Origin: an uncultured Flavobacteriales bacterium
GTDB lineage: Bacteria; Bacteroidota; Bacteroidia; Flavobacteriales_D; Crocinitomicaceae
Assembly: GCA_905478665.1 (NCBI GenBank)
Contig: CAJQJL010000056.1
Span: 1 to 39,413 of the forward strand
Reading direction: 5' to 3'
Length of the DNA stretch: 39,413 nucleotides
In this document: in pieces, positions 15,697 to 24,600 of the stretch
Layout of the letters: every line of letters starts with the position of its first letter
Numbering within the stretch: the stretch's first letter is position 1
Notes under the pieces: model-generated
What the model saw: the letters and a program-made list of their open reading frames with translations, nothing else
Told to the model about the DNA's origin: nothing
The model's database searches: none
Program-made: the position numbers and the translations under genes

Positions 15697-17271
15697 ATGA
15701 ATGAATCAAACATCAAATCTCCTGGGGTTTATATCGACGAGATAAATGCATTCCCGAACTCAGTAGTTCCCGTAGCTACTGCTGTTCCAGCATTTATCGG
15801 TTATACTCCCCAAGCAATGTACGAAGGGAAATCGTACACGAATGTGGCTCAGAAAATTACGTCACTCGCAGAATTTCAAGCAATTTATTGCATTCCAGAT
15901 CCACCAGCTCCGGCGGACCCAACTAAGCAGTATAGTCCAGAGTACTATCTAGTGCTAGAGAAAAGTCAACCCACTGAAGGTGATTATATGATGATTGGAA
16001 CAGATTACTATTCCATCGTTCCAGATCCGAACACTATTTATTACCTCTACAATAGTATCAAACTGTTTTATGAGAATGGTGGTGGTGATGCTTACATTGT
16101 TTCGGTAGGATCTTATGGAGAGCCATCTGGAAAACCAATGACTGCTGGAGATCAAATTATCAATCCAAATGTGCAACTCAATGATTTAATGGGTGGACTT
16201 GCCTTGTTGTTAAACGAGACAGAGCCAACCATGTATATTTGTCCGGAGGCAACACTTTTGTCTGTTGCAAACAATGGTACCCTAATGCAAGAAATGCTTT
16301 TGCAATGCACTGAAATGCAAACTGCTATTTCAATTTTCGATATCATTGGTGGAAATGCGCCTGACCCGATTTTGTACACACAAGACATTGACGCATTCAG
16401 AAGCAATACTGGAACCAACGGATTGGACTACGGAACAGCCTACTATCCATTTGTTGCAACTACATTAATGCAAAACACAGATATTGATTATACAAATCTG
16501 TTTGGAGGAGATGTCACGCAACTTGAAGCGCTATTAAATCCACCGACGGATCCAAATCCGACTGCTGCAACAATTCTTTCAAATATTGAAGCGGGAACTG
16601 GACTTACTGTATCGCAGTACAACAATTCATTGGTGACCGCAAGTCCAACTTATGCGCTTATCGTTAAGCATGTATTGTCTGACGTGAACATGATGCCTCC
16701 AAGTGGTGGAATGGCTGGAGTTATAACTAAAACTGACAATGAGGGAGGACCATGGTTAGCCCCAGCAAATACGAGCATCGCGGGTGTGTTTGCTTTACCA
16801 ATTAACTTGTCCGAAACACAGCAAGGAGACTTAAACATGGATGCTGTTTCAGGTAAATCAATCAATGCCATTCGATCATTCGGAACCTTGGGGATTTTGG
16901 TATGGGGAGCACGAACGCTTGATGGAAATAGCTTGGATTGGAAGTACTTGCCTGTTCGAAGAACTATGACAATGCTAGAACAGTCATGTAAATTAGCGGC
17001 TCAAGCATACGTATTCCAGCCCAACGACAAAAACACATGGGAAGGAGTGAAAGCTATGATTGGCAGTTTCTTGACAAGTATTTGGAAAGAAGGAGGTCTT
17101 CAGGGAGCTGTTCCTGCTGATGCTTTCTCCGTTGCGTGCGGACTAGGTACAACAATGACTTCAGAAGATATTTTGAATGGCTATATGCGGGTAACGGTAA
17201 AAGTTGCAATTACGCATCCAGCAGAATTTATCATTCTATCCTTTGAGCAACAAATGGCTACTTCAAGCTAA
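15697..17271 (+). CDS. Contractile tail sheath protein (Afp2-4/Pvc2-4-like)
   Basis: This 524-residue protein of the phage tail sheath family polymerises around the inner tube and contracts to drive it into the target cell. The N-terminus SPGVYIDEINAFPNSV and AVPAFIGYT are hallmark sheath motifs. The C-terminal domain reads WKYLPVRRTMTMLEQS, then FQPNDKNTWEGVKAMIGSFL, then ILNGYMRVTVKVAITHPAEF, forming the conserved core that interlocks neighbouring subunits. The region of about 190-370 is the variable outward-facing domain. It is the only intact sheath gene here, unlike Afp and PVC, which have three. A fragment of a second sheath N-terminus remains at 12511. The tube gene follows after 41 bp. 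Confidence 0.95.
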   Translation: MNESNIKSPGVYIDEINAFPNSVVPVATAVPAFIGYTPQAMYEGKSYTNVAQKITSLAEFQAIYCIPDPPAPADPTKQYSPEYYLVLEKSQPTEGDYMMIGTDYYSIVPDPNTIYYLYNSIKLFYENGGGDAYIVSVGSYGEPSGKPMTAGDQIINPNVQLNDLMGGLALLLNETEPTMYICPEATLLSVANNGTLMQEMLLQCTEMQTAISIFDIIGGNAPDPILYTQDIDAFRSNTGTNGLDYGTAYYPFVATTLMQNTDIDYTNLFGGDVTQLEALLNPPTDPNPTAATILSNIEAGTGLTVSQYNNSLVTASPTYALIVKHVLSDVNMMPPSGGMAGVITKTDNEGGPWLAPANTSIAGVFALPINLSETQQGDLNMDAVSGKSINAIRSFGTLGILVWGARTLDGNSLDWKYLPVRRTMTMLEQSCKLAAQAYVFQPNDKNTWEGVKAMIGSFLTSIWKEGGLQGAVPADAFSVACGLGTTMTSEDILNGYMRVTVKVAITHPAEFIILSFEQQMATSS

Positions 17272-17312
17272 TCACAAATTAAATTTAATTAAACACTAAA
17301 AAATATATTATT

Positions 17313-17774
17313 ATGGCAGATGATGGAAGCGCAGAAGGCGCAACGTGGCCCATGCCGAAATTCCGATTCGAAGTAGACCTCGGAACTGAATTAACTGGTG
17401 TAGCATTTCAGGAAGTTTCTGGAATGGATGTCGAAAATCAAATATTGGAATACCGTAAAAGCAACAGCCCGCTCTTTTCAGTTGAAAAAATGCCGGGTAT
17501 GGCAAAATATGGGAATATCACTATGAAAAGAGGAGTTTTTGTCAATGACAACACCTTTTGGGATTGGCACAATGAAATTTCTATGAATACCATTAAGCGG
17601 AGAACAGTGCTAATTAAACTCCTCGATGAGTCAGGAAGTGTTACTATGCAGTGGCAATTGAACAATGCATGGCCAACAAAAATCACGAGCACCGACCTAA
17701 AGTCGGAAGGGAACGAGGTAGCTGTTGACACATTGGAAATCGCTCATGAACAACTGATCGTTACGAATGGCTGA
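17313..17774 (+). CDS. Inner tube protein 1 (gp19/Hcp-like, Afp1/Pvc1-like)
   Basis: This 153-residue member of the T4 gp19-like family forms the hexameric rings of the inner tube through which cargo is carried. Family features: FRFEVDLGTELTGVAFQEVS, GMDVENQILEYRKSNSP, MKRGVFVNDNTFWDW and WQLNNAWPTKITSTDLKSEG. Length matches the family. Its leader TTAAACACTAAAAAA upstream of the ATG at 17313 is an A-rich initiation region of the Bacteroidota type and almost matches the leader of the gene at 34749. It overlaps tube protein 2 by 8 bp. Confidence 0.95.
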   Translation: MADDGSAEGATWPMPKFRFEVDLGTELTGVAFQEVSGMDVENQILEYRKSNSPLFSVEKMPGMAKYGNITMKRGVFVNDNTFWDWHNEISMNTIKRRTVLIKLLDESGSVTMQWQLNNAWPTKITSTDLKSEGNEVAVDTLEIAHEQLIVTNG

Positions 17775-18228
17775 TTATCCAGTAGGTTTTTACTTTCAGC
17801 TTTCTTTCTTGGGAGAAGATTCCGCCTTTCAGGAGGTGTCCGGAATCTCTAGAGAGACAGGAATTGAAGAAGTTGTTTGCGGTGGGGAGAACCGTTTTAA
17901 ATATAGGCTCCCCACCGTTTCAACTAGCCCAAACCTGGTGCTTAAAAGGGCCTTAATCGTGAACGGATCAAACTTAGTCAACTGGTGTGAAAGTTCAATC
18001 GATGGGAGCCTTGCAAATCCAATAGAAACACACGACATAATGGTGAGCCTATTGGATGCTGATGGTCTGGTTTGCGCAATGTGGACATTTTACAACGCGT
18101 ATCCAATAAAGTATTCAATCTCGGATTTAAAATCTCAGGAAAACGCTTTGGTAATTGAATCTGTCGAGTTAGCTTACAATTACTTCGATATTTCAAAAAG
18201 CACGTCATTCTCAAATCTATTCTTGTAA
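17767..18228 (+). CDS. Inner tube protein 2 (gp19-like, Afp5/Pvc5-like tube initiator)
   Basis: This second 153-residue gp19-family protein is clearly related to tube 1 but divergent: FYFQLSFLGEDSAFQEVSGI, LKRALIVNGSNLVNWCE and MWTFYNAYPIKYSISDLKSQ match the tube-1 positions. In Afp/PVC the second tube protein (Afp5/Pvc5) forms the first ring joining the tube to the spike hub, and the gene order here (just before DUF5908 and the LysM hub protein) supports that role. ATG 17767 overlaps the tube-1 stop by 8 bp, so translation is probably coupled. Confidence 0.92.
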   Translation: MADYPVGFYFQLSFLGEDSAFQEVSGISRETGIEEVVCGGENRFKYRLPTVSTSPNLVLKRALIVNGSNLVNWCESSIDGSLANPIETHDIMVSLLDADGLVCAMWTFYNAYPIKYSISDLKSQENALVIESVELAYNYFDISKSTSFSNLFL

Positions 18229-18231
18229 ACT

Positions 18232-18402
18232 ATGCCAATTGAGATAAGAGAATTAGTAATTAAAACGGAGGTTTCCACAGGGAATAAAAACCATGTAGGA
18301 AATGTCAGTGATTCAGATTTGAAAAACCTGAAGAAACAAGTACTAGAAGAGTGCAAAAGAATGCTTGTTGAAAACGAAAAAAGAAACAGTCACAAACGAT
18401 AA
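18232..18402 (+). CDS. Small DUF5908-type eCIS protein
   Basis: This 56-residue ORF begins MPIEIRELVIKTEV, the usual opening of the short DUF5908 proteins found between the tube and LysM genes of many Bacteroidota eCIS loci, and ends in a charged Lys/Glu-rich helix (DLKNLKKQVLEECKRMLVEN). ATG 18232 lies 3 bp after the tube-2 stop and the gene ends 12 bp before the LysM gene, so it fills the gap exactly. Function is unknown. Its place and conservation suggest an assembly factor or minor baseplate-hub part. Short length means it is easily missed. Confidence 0.8.
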   Translation: MPIEIRELVIKTEVSTGNKNHVGNVSDSDLKNLKKQVLEECKRMLVENEKRNSHKR

Positions 18403-18414
18403 AACAAAAAGACT

Positions 18415-19092
18415 ATGGGAGCAAGTTTGGAGTTGCTAAAAATAACGGGGTATACGGATGAAGAATTTCAAAGTGCTTTTGAGGGACAGCCGTATTCTGT
18501 CATGATAAATCCAGACACCATTAAATGGCAGCGAAGCATTGAATACAATGAACAACAAGCTCCTGATTCTAGCTCAGCCTCGCAGAAGTACAAGAGTACT
18601 CCAAGTGATAAGTTAAATTTTGATATCACAATCGACTGTTCTGGTGTAGTGGATGCAAAAAGAACTGACATGTCCACGGAAATAAGTGCGCTAGAGGCAA
18701 TTGTCTTCACCTACAATGGAGAAATTCATAGACCCAATTTTGTGATTATTCAATGGGGGAAAAATTTCATCTTCAAAGGCGTTCTAACTTCATTTGAGAC
18801 TTCTTATACGCTCTTTAAACCTGACGGAAGTCCATTGCGAGCGAAAGTGTCTCTGAGTTTCAGTCAGTACATTTCTCCGTCAACGGTCAAAAAACTCGAT
18901 AAACAAGAATCTGCGGATGTCACACATATCGTTGATGTTGTTGAAGGAAATACACTCCCTCAACTATGCAACGATGTTTGGAACGATAGTTCCCGATACG
19001 TGGATGTCGCAAGATTTAATGATCTCAATAAATTCAGAAACCTGAAGGGTATAGACAAACTTATTTTTCCACCAATAATACAATCAAGATAA
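18415..19092 (+). CDS. eCIS hub/tube-adaptor protein with C-terminal LysM domain (Afp7/Pvc7-like)
   Basis: This 225-residue protein has an N-terminal contractile-injection 'CIS tube' domain (about 1-165; MINPDTIKWQRSIEY, YKSTPSDKLNFDITIDCSG, FVIIQWGKNFIFKGVLTS) and a C-terminal LysM-like segment (about 170-222; NTLPQLCNDVWNDSSRYVDV, LNKFRNLKGIDKLIFPPI). In Afp/PVC the equivalent sits at the junction of inner tube and spike. The LysM part resembles gp53-type adaptor domains and need not bind peptidoglycan. The stop overlaps the VgrG start by 1 bp. The LysM end is the part duplicated in the 12511 fragment. Confidence 0.9.
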   Translation: MGASLELLKITGYTDEEFQSAFEGQPYSVMINPDTIKWQRSIEYNEQQAPDSSSASQKYKSTPSDKLNFDITIDCSGVVDAKRTDMSTEISALEAIVFTYNGEIHRPNFVIIQWGKNFIFKGVLTSFETSYTLFKPDGSPLRAKVSLSFSQYISPSTVKKLDKQESADVTHIVDVVEGNTLPQLCNDVWNDSSRYVDVARFNDLNKFRNLKGIDKLIFPPIIQSR

Positions 19093-20888
19093 TGTCAGCT
19101 ACAACTATTAAAAGTGGAGGCATCGCCTCATTTTCAGTTTCCGTCGATGGATCAACTATTCCTGATGAGTCTTCTGTACTAAAAGTACACGTCGAAAAGG
19201 GAATAAATCGCATCTCGACAGCTATTGTAACAATCCTTGATGGCGAGGCGAATACGGGTGATTTTGAAGCTAGCTCTTCTGCCACTTTTGTCCCAGGTGG
19301 CACTATCACAATTGAAGCTGGATATGATGGAACTAACAAGGTGATCTTTAAAGGCATTATAACGCGACAGTCCATTCGGATAGATTCGCTGGTGGGTTCA
19401 GCCCTCGAAGTTGAATGCAGAGATGAGGCTATAAAGATGGTCGTAGGAAGAAAAAGTTTGACCTACTCGAAAAAAACAGATAGCGCAATTATTTCATCCA
19501 TTATTGGTAACTATTCTGGACTTAAAGCGGACGTAACCTCTACAAGCGAGGAATGGCCTGAACAAGTGCAATACTATGTTCGAGATTGGGATTTTATACT
19601 CGCTCGAGCAGAAGCCAATAGCCTAATCGTAACAACATTGAATAATACTGTTTCGGTTATCAAACCAGATGCAGATACTTCATCCGTCCTCACTGTAAAA
19701 TATGGCGATGGACTTATGGAATTCAATGCGGATTTAGATTCCATTTCTCAATTGGCGAGTGTTCAGGCGAGCACATGGGATTTTAAAACCCAAGCAGTCG
19801 TTTCGAAGCAAGAGTCTAACAGTTATGCAGGCCCTGGTAATTTAACTTCAAAAAAACTGTCTGAGGTTGTGGGTCTTTCCGAGTTTGATCTTCAAACAAC
19901 TGCACCATTGGAATCTACAGATCTAACGAATTGGTCAAAAGCTCAATTGGTCAAAAGCGATTACGCAAAAATTATTGGGAGTGCCAAGTTTCAAGGGACT
20001 GATCTTGTAGATCCAGCTAAATACATGACGTTTGGGGGGCTTGGCGATCGATTCAACGGAGACTACCTAATTTCCAATGTTCGTCATGATCTATCAGATG
20101 GAAACTGGATAACAGAAGTGTCATTGGGACTTTCACCACAGTGGTTTACAGAAGAACCCGATGTAATGGCGCCACCAGCTGCCGGACTCCTGCCAGGAGC
20201 AAGAGGCTTGTTCAACGGAACCGTAAAAAAAATGTATGAAGATCCAGACTCTCAATTCAGAATTTTAGTAAACGTACCTCTCTTCGATCAAAACGGTGAA
20301 GGAATCTGGGCAAGGCTCTCCAATTTCTATTCAACAAGTGGCGCTGGAGCCTTCTTCATGCCTGAAGTGGGAGACGAAGTGGTGCTTGGTTTCCTCAACG
20401 AAGATCCTAGGTTCCCAGTTATTCTAGGGAGCATGTACAGCAGTACCAAGATTAAACCCTTCAATGGGCTCGAACCGAATGAGAAAAATTCACTGAAAGC
20501 AATTGTCTCAAAGTCTGGAATTTCGGTTGAATTTGACGATGAAAACAAGGTATTTACAATCAATACACCTGGGAAAAACACCGTAATTCTAAGTGATAAA
20601 GACAACCAAATCACTATGGAGGATAGCAATAAAAACAAAATTGTCATGTCTAGTTCTGGAATTACGATCAGCAGTCCAAAGGATATAAATATCGAAGCAG
20701 ACCAGAAAGTCAACATAACTGGAAAGATGGGAATAGCAGCGAAATCTTCTGGAGGAGACGTAACAATTGATGGATTAAACATAAAAGAGACAGCCGAAAT
20801 GGAATACGCCGCGAAAGGAAACATGACTGCCAAGGTAAATGCAGGTATGGAGTTGACTTTACAGGCTACAATGATAATGATAAACTAA
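19092..20888 (+). CDS. VgrG-like central spike protein (Afp8/Pvc8-like)
   Basis: This 598-residue trimeric spike combines gp27- and gp5-like modules: an N-terminal hub-like region (about 1-350; FKGIITRQSIRIDS, YYVRDWDFILARAEAN), an OB-fold (about 372-450; GLFNGTVKKMYEDPDSQFR, GAGAFFMPEVGDEVVLGFLN, PVILGSMYSS) and a C-terminal repetitive beta-helix needle (about 480-598; short strands such as NKIVMSSSGITISSPKDINI). There is no C-terminal effector extension: the chain ends at MIMIN and the PAAR tip is encoded 6 bp later. Its 5' end is duplicated as a decayed copy near 12763-12833. Confidence 0.95.
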   Translation: MSATTIKSGGIASFSVSVDGSTIPDESSVLKVHVEKGINRISTAIVTILDGEANTGDFEASSSATFVPGGTITIEAGYDGTNKVIFKGIITRQSIRIDSLVGSALEVECRDEAIKMVVGRKSLTYSKKTDSAIISSIIGNYSGLKADVTSTSEEWPEQVQYYVRDWDFILARAEANSLIVTTLNNTVSVIKPDADTSSVLTVKYGDGLMEFNADLDSISQLASVQASTWDFKTQAVVSKQESNSYAGPGNLTSKKLSEVVGLSEFDLQTTAPLESTDLTNWSKAQLVKSDYAKIIGSAKFQGTDLVDPAKYMTFGGLGDRFNGDYLISNVRHDLSDGNWITEVSLGLSPQWFTEEPDVMAPPAAGLLPGARGLFNGTVKKMYEDPDSQFRILVNVPLFDQNGEGIWARLSNFYSTSGAGAFFMPEVGDEVVLGFLNEDPRFPVILGSMYSSTKIKPFNGLEPNEKNSLKAIVSKSGISVEFDDENKVFTINTPGKNTVILSDKDNQITMEDSNKNKIVMSSSGITISSPKDINIEADQKVNITGKMGIAAKSSGGDVTIDGLNIKETAEMEYAAKGNMTAKVNAGMELTLQATMIMIN

Positions 20889-20894
20889 AACGAT

Positions 20895-21194
20895 ATGCCA
20901 CCAGCAGCACGACTTACAGATTTTCATGAATGCCCAATGCAGACCCCTGCAATTGTTCCAATCCCACATGTTGGAGGACCGATTGTTGGCCCAGGTGAGC
21001 CGACCGTTTTGATAGGAAAATTACCTGCAGCTCGCGTAGGTGATATGCTCGTATGTGTTGGCCCCCCAGATTCAATTGTTAAGGGTTCATCATCTGTTAT
21101 GATTGGGGGAATGCCAGCGGCAAGAATGGGAGATTCAACAGCTCATGGAGGAACAATCCTTCTTGGAGCATTAAACGTACAAATCGGTGGATAG
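20895..21194 (+). CDS. PAAR-domain spike tip protein (Afp10/Pvc10-like)
   Basis: This 99-residue PAAR-repeat protein forms the sharp metal-stabilised cone on the spike. Two PAAR-type repeats are visible (GKLPAARVGDMLVCVG and GGMPAARMGDSTAHGG). Candidate metal ligands are H11, C13, H25, C54 and H84. It is only the PAAR cone, with no toxin extension at either end, so cargo is probably carried in the tube and not on the tip. Its stop overlaps the next gene's GTG start by 8 bp. Confidence 0.93.
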   Translation: MPPAARLTDFHECPMQTPAIVPIPHVGGPIVGPGEPTVLIGKLPAARVGDMLVCVGPPDSIVKGSSSVMIGGMPAARMGDSTAHGGTILLGALNVQIGG

Positions 21195-21615
21195 AAAACA
21201 AAAAATTGACAGCTCTTTTCTAGGCTCAGGCTGGGCTTTTCCAATCGCCTTTTCGGTTGGAGATCACTCCTTAAATCTAACAAAGTCTGAGCAGAACATC
21301 AATGACTCGATTGACCTCATTTTGCATACTCGAACTGGTGAAAGAAGCATGGAGCCCCAATTTGGTTCTGGACTTCAACAGTTCATTTTTAGAAAAATGG
21401 ATGAGACCTTAAAGGGAGAAATGGCAGATGCCATCAATGTTTCGCTTTTGCAAAACGAACCGCGAATAACGGTTAAAAATGTACGCGTGGAATTTAAGGA
21501 TCAACAGAATGGCATGGTAGATATTGGCATCGACTATGTTTTCAATCAAACCAATACACGTCACAATTACGTGTTCCCATATCATTTGAATGAGGGAACA
21601 AATTTGAGAAAATAA
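21187..21615 (+). CDS. gp25/GPW-family baseplate wedge protein (Afp9/Pvc9-like)
   Basis: This 142-residue member of the gp25 family seeds sheath assembly from the baseplate. Family pattern: LGSGWAFPIAFSV, then NINDSIDLILHTRTGERSMEPQFGSGL, with the conserved EPQFGSGLQQFIF. The start is a GTG at 21187 inside the PAAR gene, giving the expected N-terminus SSFLGSGWAFPI. No ATG is available upstream of that conserved segment. The baseplate J gene begins 3 bp after its stop. Confidence 0.93.
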   Translation: MDRKQKIDSSFLGSGWAFPIAFSVGDHSLNLTKSEQNINDSIDLILHTRTGERSMEPQFGSGLQQFIFRKMDETLKGEMADAINVSLLQNEPRITVKNVRVEFKDQQNGMVDIGIDYVFNQTNTRHNYVFPYHLNEGTNLRK

Positions 21616-21618
21616 GCA

Positions 21619-24600
21619 ATGGAAGTAATTAACCACAATCGCGCATTAATGTCCTTGGATAAATCCTTGGTTCCAAGTCCGCATTTGATAGATGGTAGGT
21701 CAGAAAAAGATACACTTAGTTTTTTATCCGAATTTGCTTCACTGATCAATTTTTACGACAACACAAATACTCACAATGGGACCTGGGTTCCTTTCTTATT
21801 AAAAGATCCCGTGATTCTTGTAGCTTCTATTTCTGCTACTCCATTTAGTGCTATTCATTCAATGTACCTCACCTCTTGCAAAGGTGTTACCAATAATCTT
21901 GACAAAGGGAACGATAAAGTTTTAGCTGGGCTCGATCAACTTTTTGATCAACTTTTTGAGGTCTTCATTCGTATTGAACGATGGACATGGTACATGGTTC
22001 AAACTGATAAAAAGTACACGCTAGAGAAATATGTACTTCATCAAGTTGAGAACAACATTGCAAGTCTCTATTGGGCACTTTTATCTCTGCGAGAAGCAAT
22101 TAATGTCAAGTTCAATAATAAAGCACATTTAGGGTCACATAATTATATACTGAAGCTGTCCAAGCAGGTTTTTCCAAACAATGAATCCATTGTTACCAAT
22201 TCGAAAGAAATGGCCTTTCAAGGAAAGGTTTGGCAAACGGACAAAAACAAGTCTCCATTTGCGGAAATTCTTCATATTATAGATTTCACACTCGAAGAAA
22301 TTGTTCCTTCGGTGATCAGTGCCGGTGATCAACTTTTCACTTTTTTCAAAACTGTAGTCGACCAATCTTCTAAAGAATTTGAGACGCTCAACGCAAAAAA
22401 GAGTAACTATCCTGACACCTTGCTGTTAAGGACATTTGCAAATCTTCTGTCTCCGTATAGAGAACAGCTGAACGGAATTGCAAAAAAACATTTGAAATTT
22501 TATTACAAAGACATTCTAAAGCAAAAGAAAAGAGGTGCTGTTCCTGATAAGGTATATCTTACTGCTCAATTGGCTAAACTCGACGCAGCGTTCAGCCTTC
22601 CATCTGGAACTCAATTTGATGCAGGAACTGACACCGACAAAAATCCTATTTATTTTGAATCTAGCTCTGAAGTAAGTTTAAATCCTGCTGAAATCGCTTC
22701 AGCGTATACCCTTTTTAGATCACCCAACACCAATGATTGCTCACTCTATCTTAAAAAGGTTTCTGACCCGAGTACAGTGCGAAAATCTGAAGACGGAAAC
22801 ATCAAGACTTGGGAAACATTTGGAGGAAGCATAACAAAGGATTTAAAACCAGTCAAAATGGGATGTGCAATTGCCTCTCCCCTTTTGCTCTTGATGGAAG
22901 GCTCTCGAACTATCCAAATGGAAATGACATTTCAAAGTCAAATCGACTCTGAATACCTCTCTGAGGCAAGTTATTATTTGAGTACTCAAACGGCATGGTT
23001 TCCTTTGTCAATGCCCAAATCTAGTCCTTCCGATAACCCAAACACCGTTATTTTTGAATTCACCCTTGAGTCAACGGACCCACCCATTGAAGCATTTTTA
23101 GTGAATCCTGATGGATATACAGCTTCTTGGCCCCTGTTCAAGATGGAATTTACCACCTTCTCCAATATTCAAGCTCCACCTCAACTGGAGACGATTACCA
23201 TAACGACCAAAGTTGAAGAGGCCAAATCATTTCAATTGTACAATGATTTTGGAATTTTAAGCACAAAGACTCCCTTTCAACCATTGGGGCCAATGTCGGA
23301 GGTGAATAGCAGTTTCATGATTGGAAGCGCAGAAATTTTTAGTAAACCTCTCGGTTCTCTATCAATCGCTTTGGATTGGTCCAATTTGCCTGATGGTGGA
23401 TTTCAGCAATACTATCAACAGTACAACGATTTTTTAGGTACCCAAAGCAAACAAGGATCCACTTCATCTGACTCTACTTCGAACCCATTTGTCAAATGGA
23501 TACGAAAAATAATCTTCGGAACCTGTCCCACAACGCCTGACTCTGAGAGTAGTCCATTTAACAATGAATGCTTCAAGGTACGTTTTGATTTGCTGCAAAA
23601 TGGTGATTGGAACCCATTTCACATATTAGGACATAAAAAAACAACCGCAAATCAAAAAGAATTTCCCAAAACCTCTTCTTTACTCTTTCATAAGAACAAT
23701 GCAGAGCTGTCAGGATTAAACCCTACGAGTTACTTCTCTTATCTCCCTCTTGTTAATCCTATTACGGACGATATTTCTTTGAAAGGTAAGAAAGACAGAA
23801 TTATAGTAACCACTGATTGGGCTAACCCCAAAGAAGTAGATCCTTCTCTTCAATCGTCTATACCTGTTGAATTCACGGATGCCACTCAGAACGGCTTCAT
23901 GCGTATGGTTTTATCAGCACCATCTGAAGGGTTCGGGAGTTTCATTTATCCAAATGTAGTTACTTATTATGCGATGTTAAAGGCTCAAGCAATTGCGAAA
24001 CGTTGTGTAATTCCTCCTGCTTTAAACCAAGCGGTTAATGTTCCCTTCTCATTGAAGTCAAGTGGACTTACAGCGACTTATACAGCATCGCATACCTATA
24101 ACCTAAGTTTTCAAAAACAGGTATATCCAATTCAGTACTATTTGTATGGCCCATTCGAAAGTTATTCACTCTACGACAGTTCTTTGGACATTACAAAACA
24201 ATATGACGAAGCCATCACGTCAATCGCCGACAATAAGAAAAACATAGCTGGTTTTCCCCTTTTTCCTTCTTACAATTCCTCTGGAACTTTATTCCTTGAA
24301 CTGGAAAATTTAGTTACTCCGGACACGGTTAATTTCTTTTTTGAACTTTCCATGGCTTCCGAGAGTGATCAAATCAACGATGTAACTCAAAATTACCTCG
24401 GCAAGGGAGGATGGAGTGCACTCAATGTGCTGTCAGATACAACCAAAGATTTCATCTGCTCTGGAATAATCACTGCGGACATTCAAACGACCATAGAGAA
24501 ACAACATCCGACTATGCCTGGTGAAAACAAATGGATTTGTATGAATCTGGCAACAACTGCAACCCCATCATCGGTTTCACAAACGGCATATCTGAGTCCA

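Noticed and set aside
21934..21957. 12-bp tandem repeat as a phase-variation tract
   Set aside because: Only two units are present and a 12-bp unit keeps the reading frame, so gain or loss would not switch the gene off.
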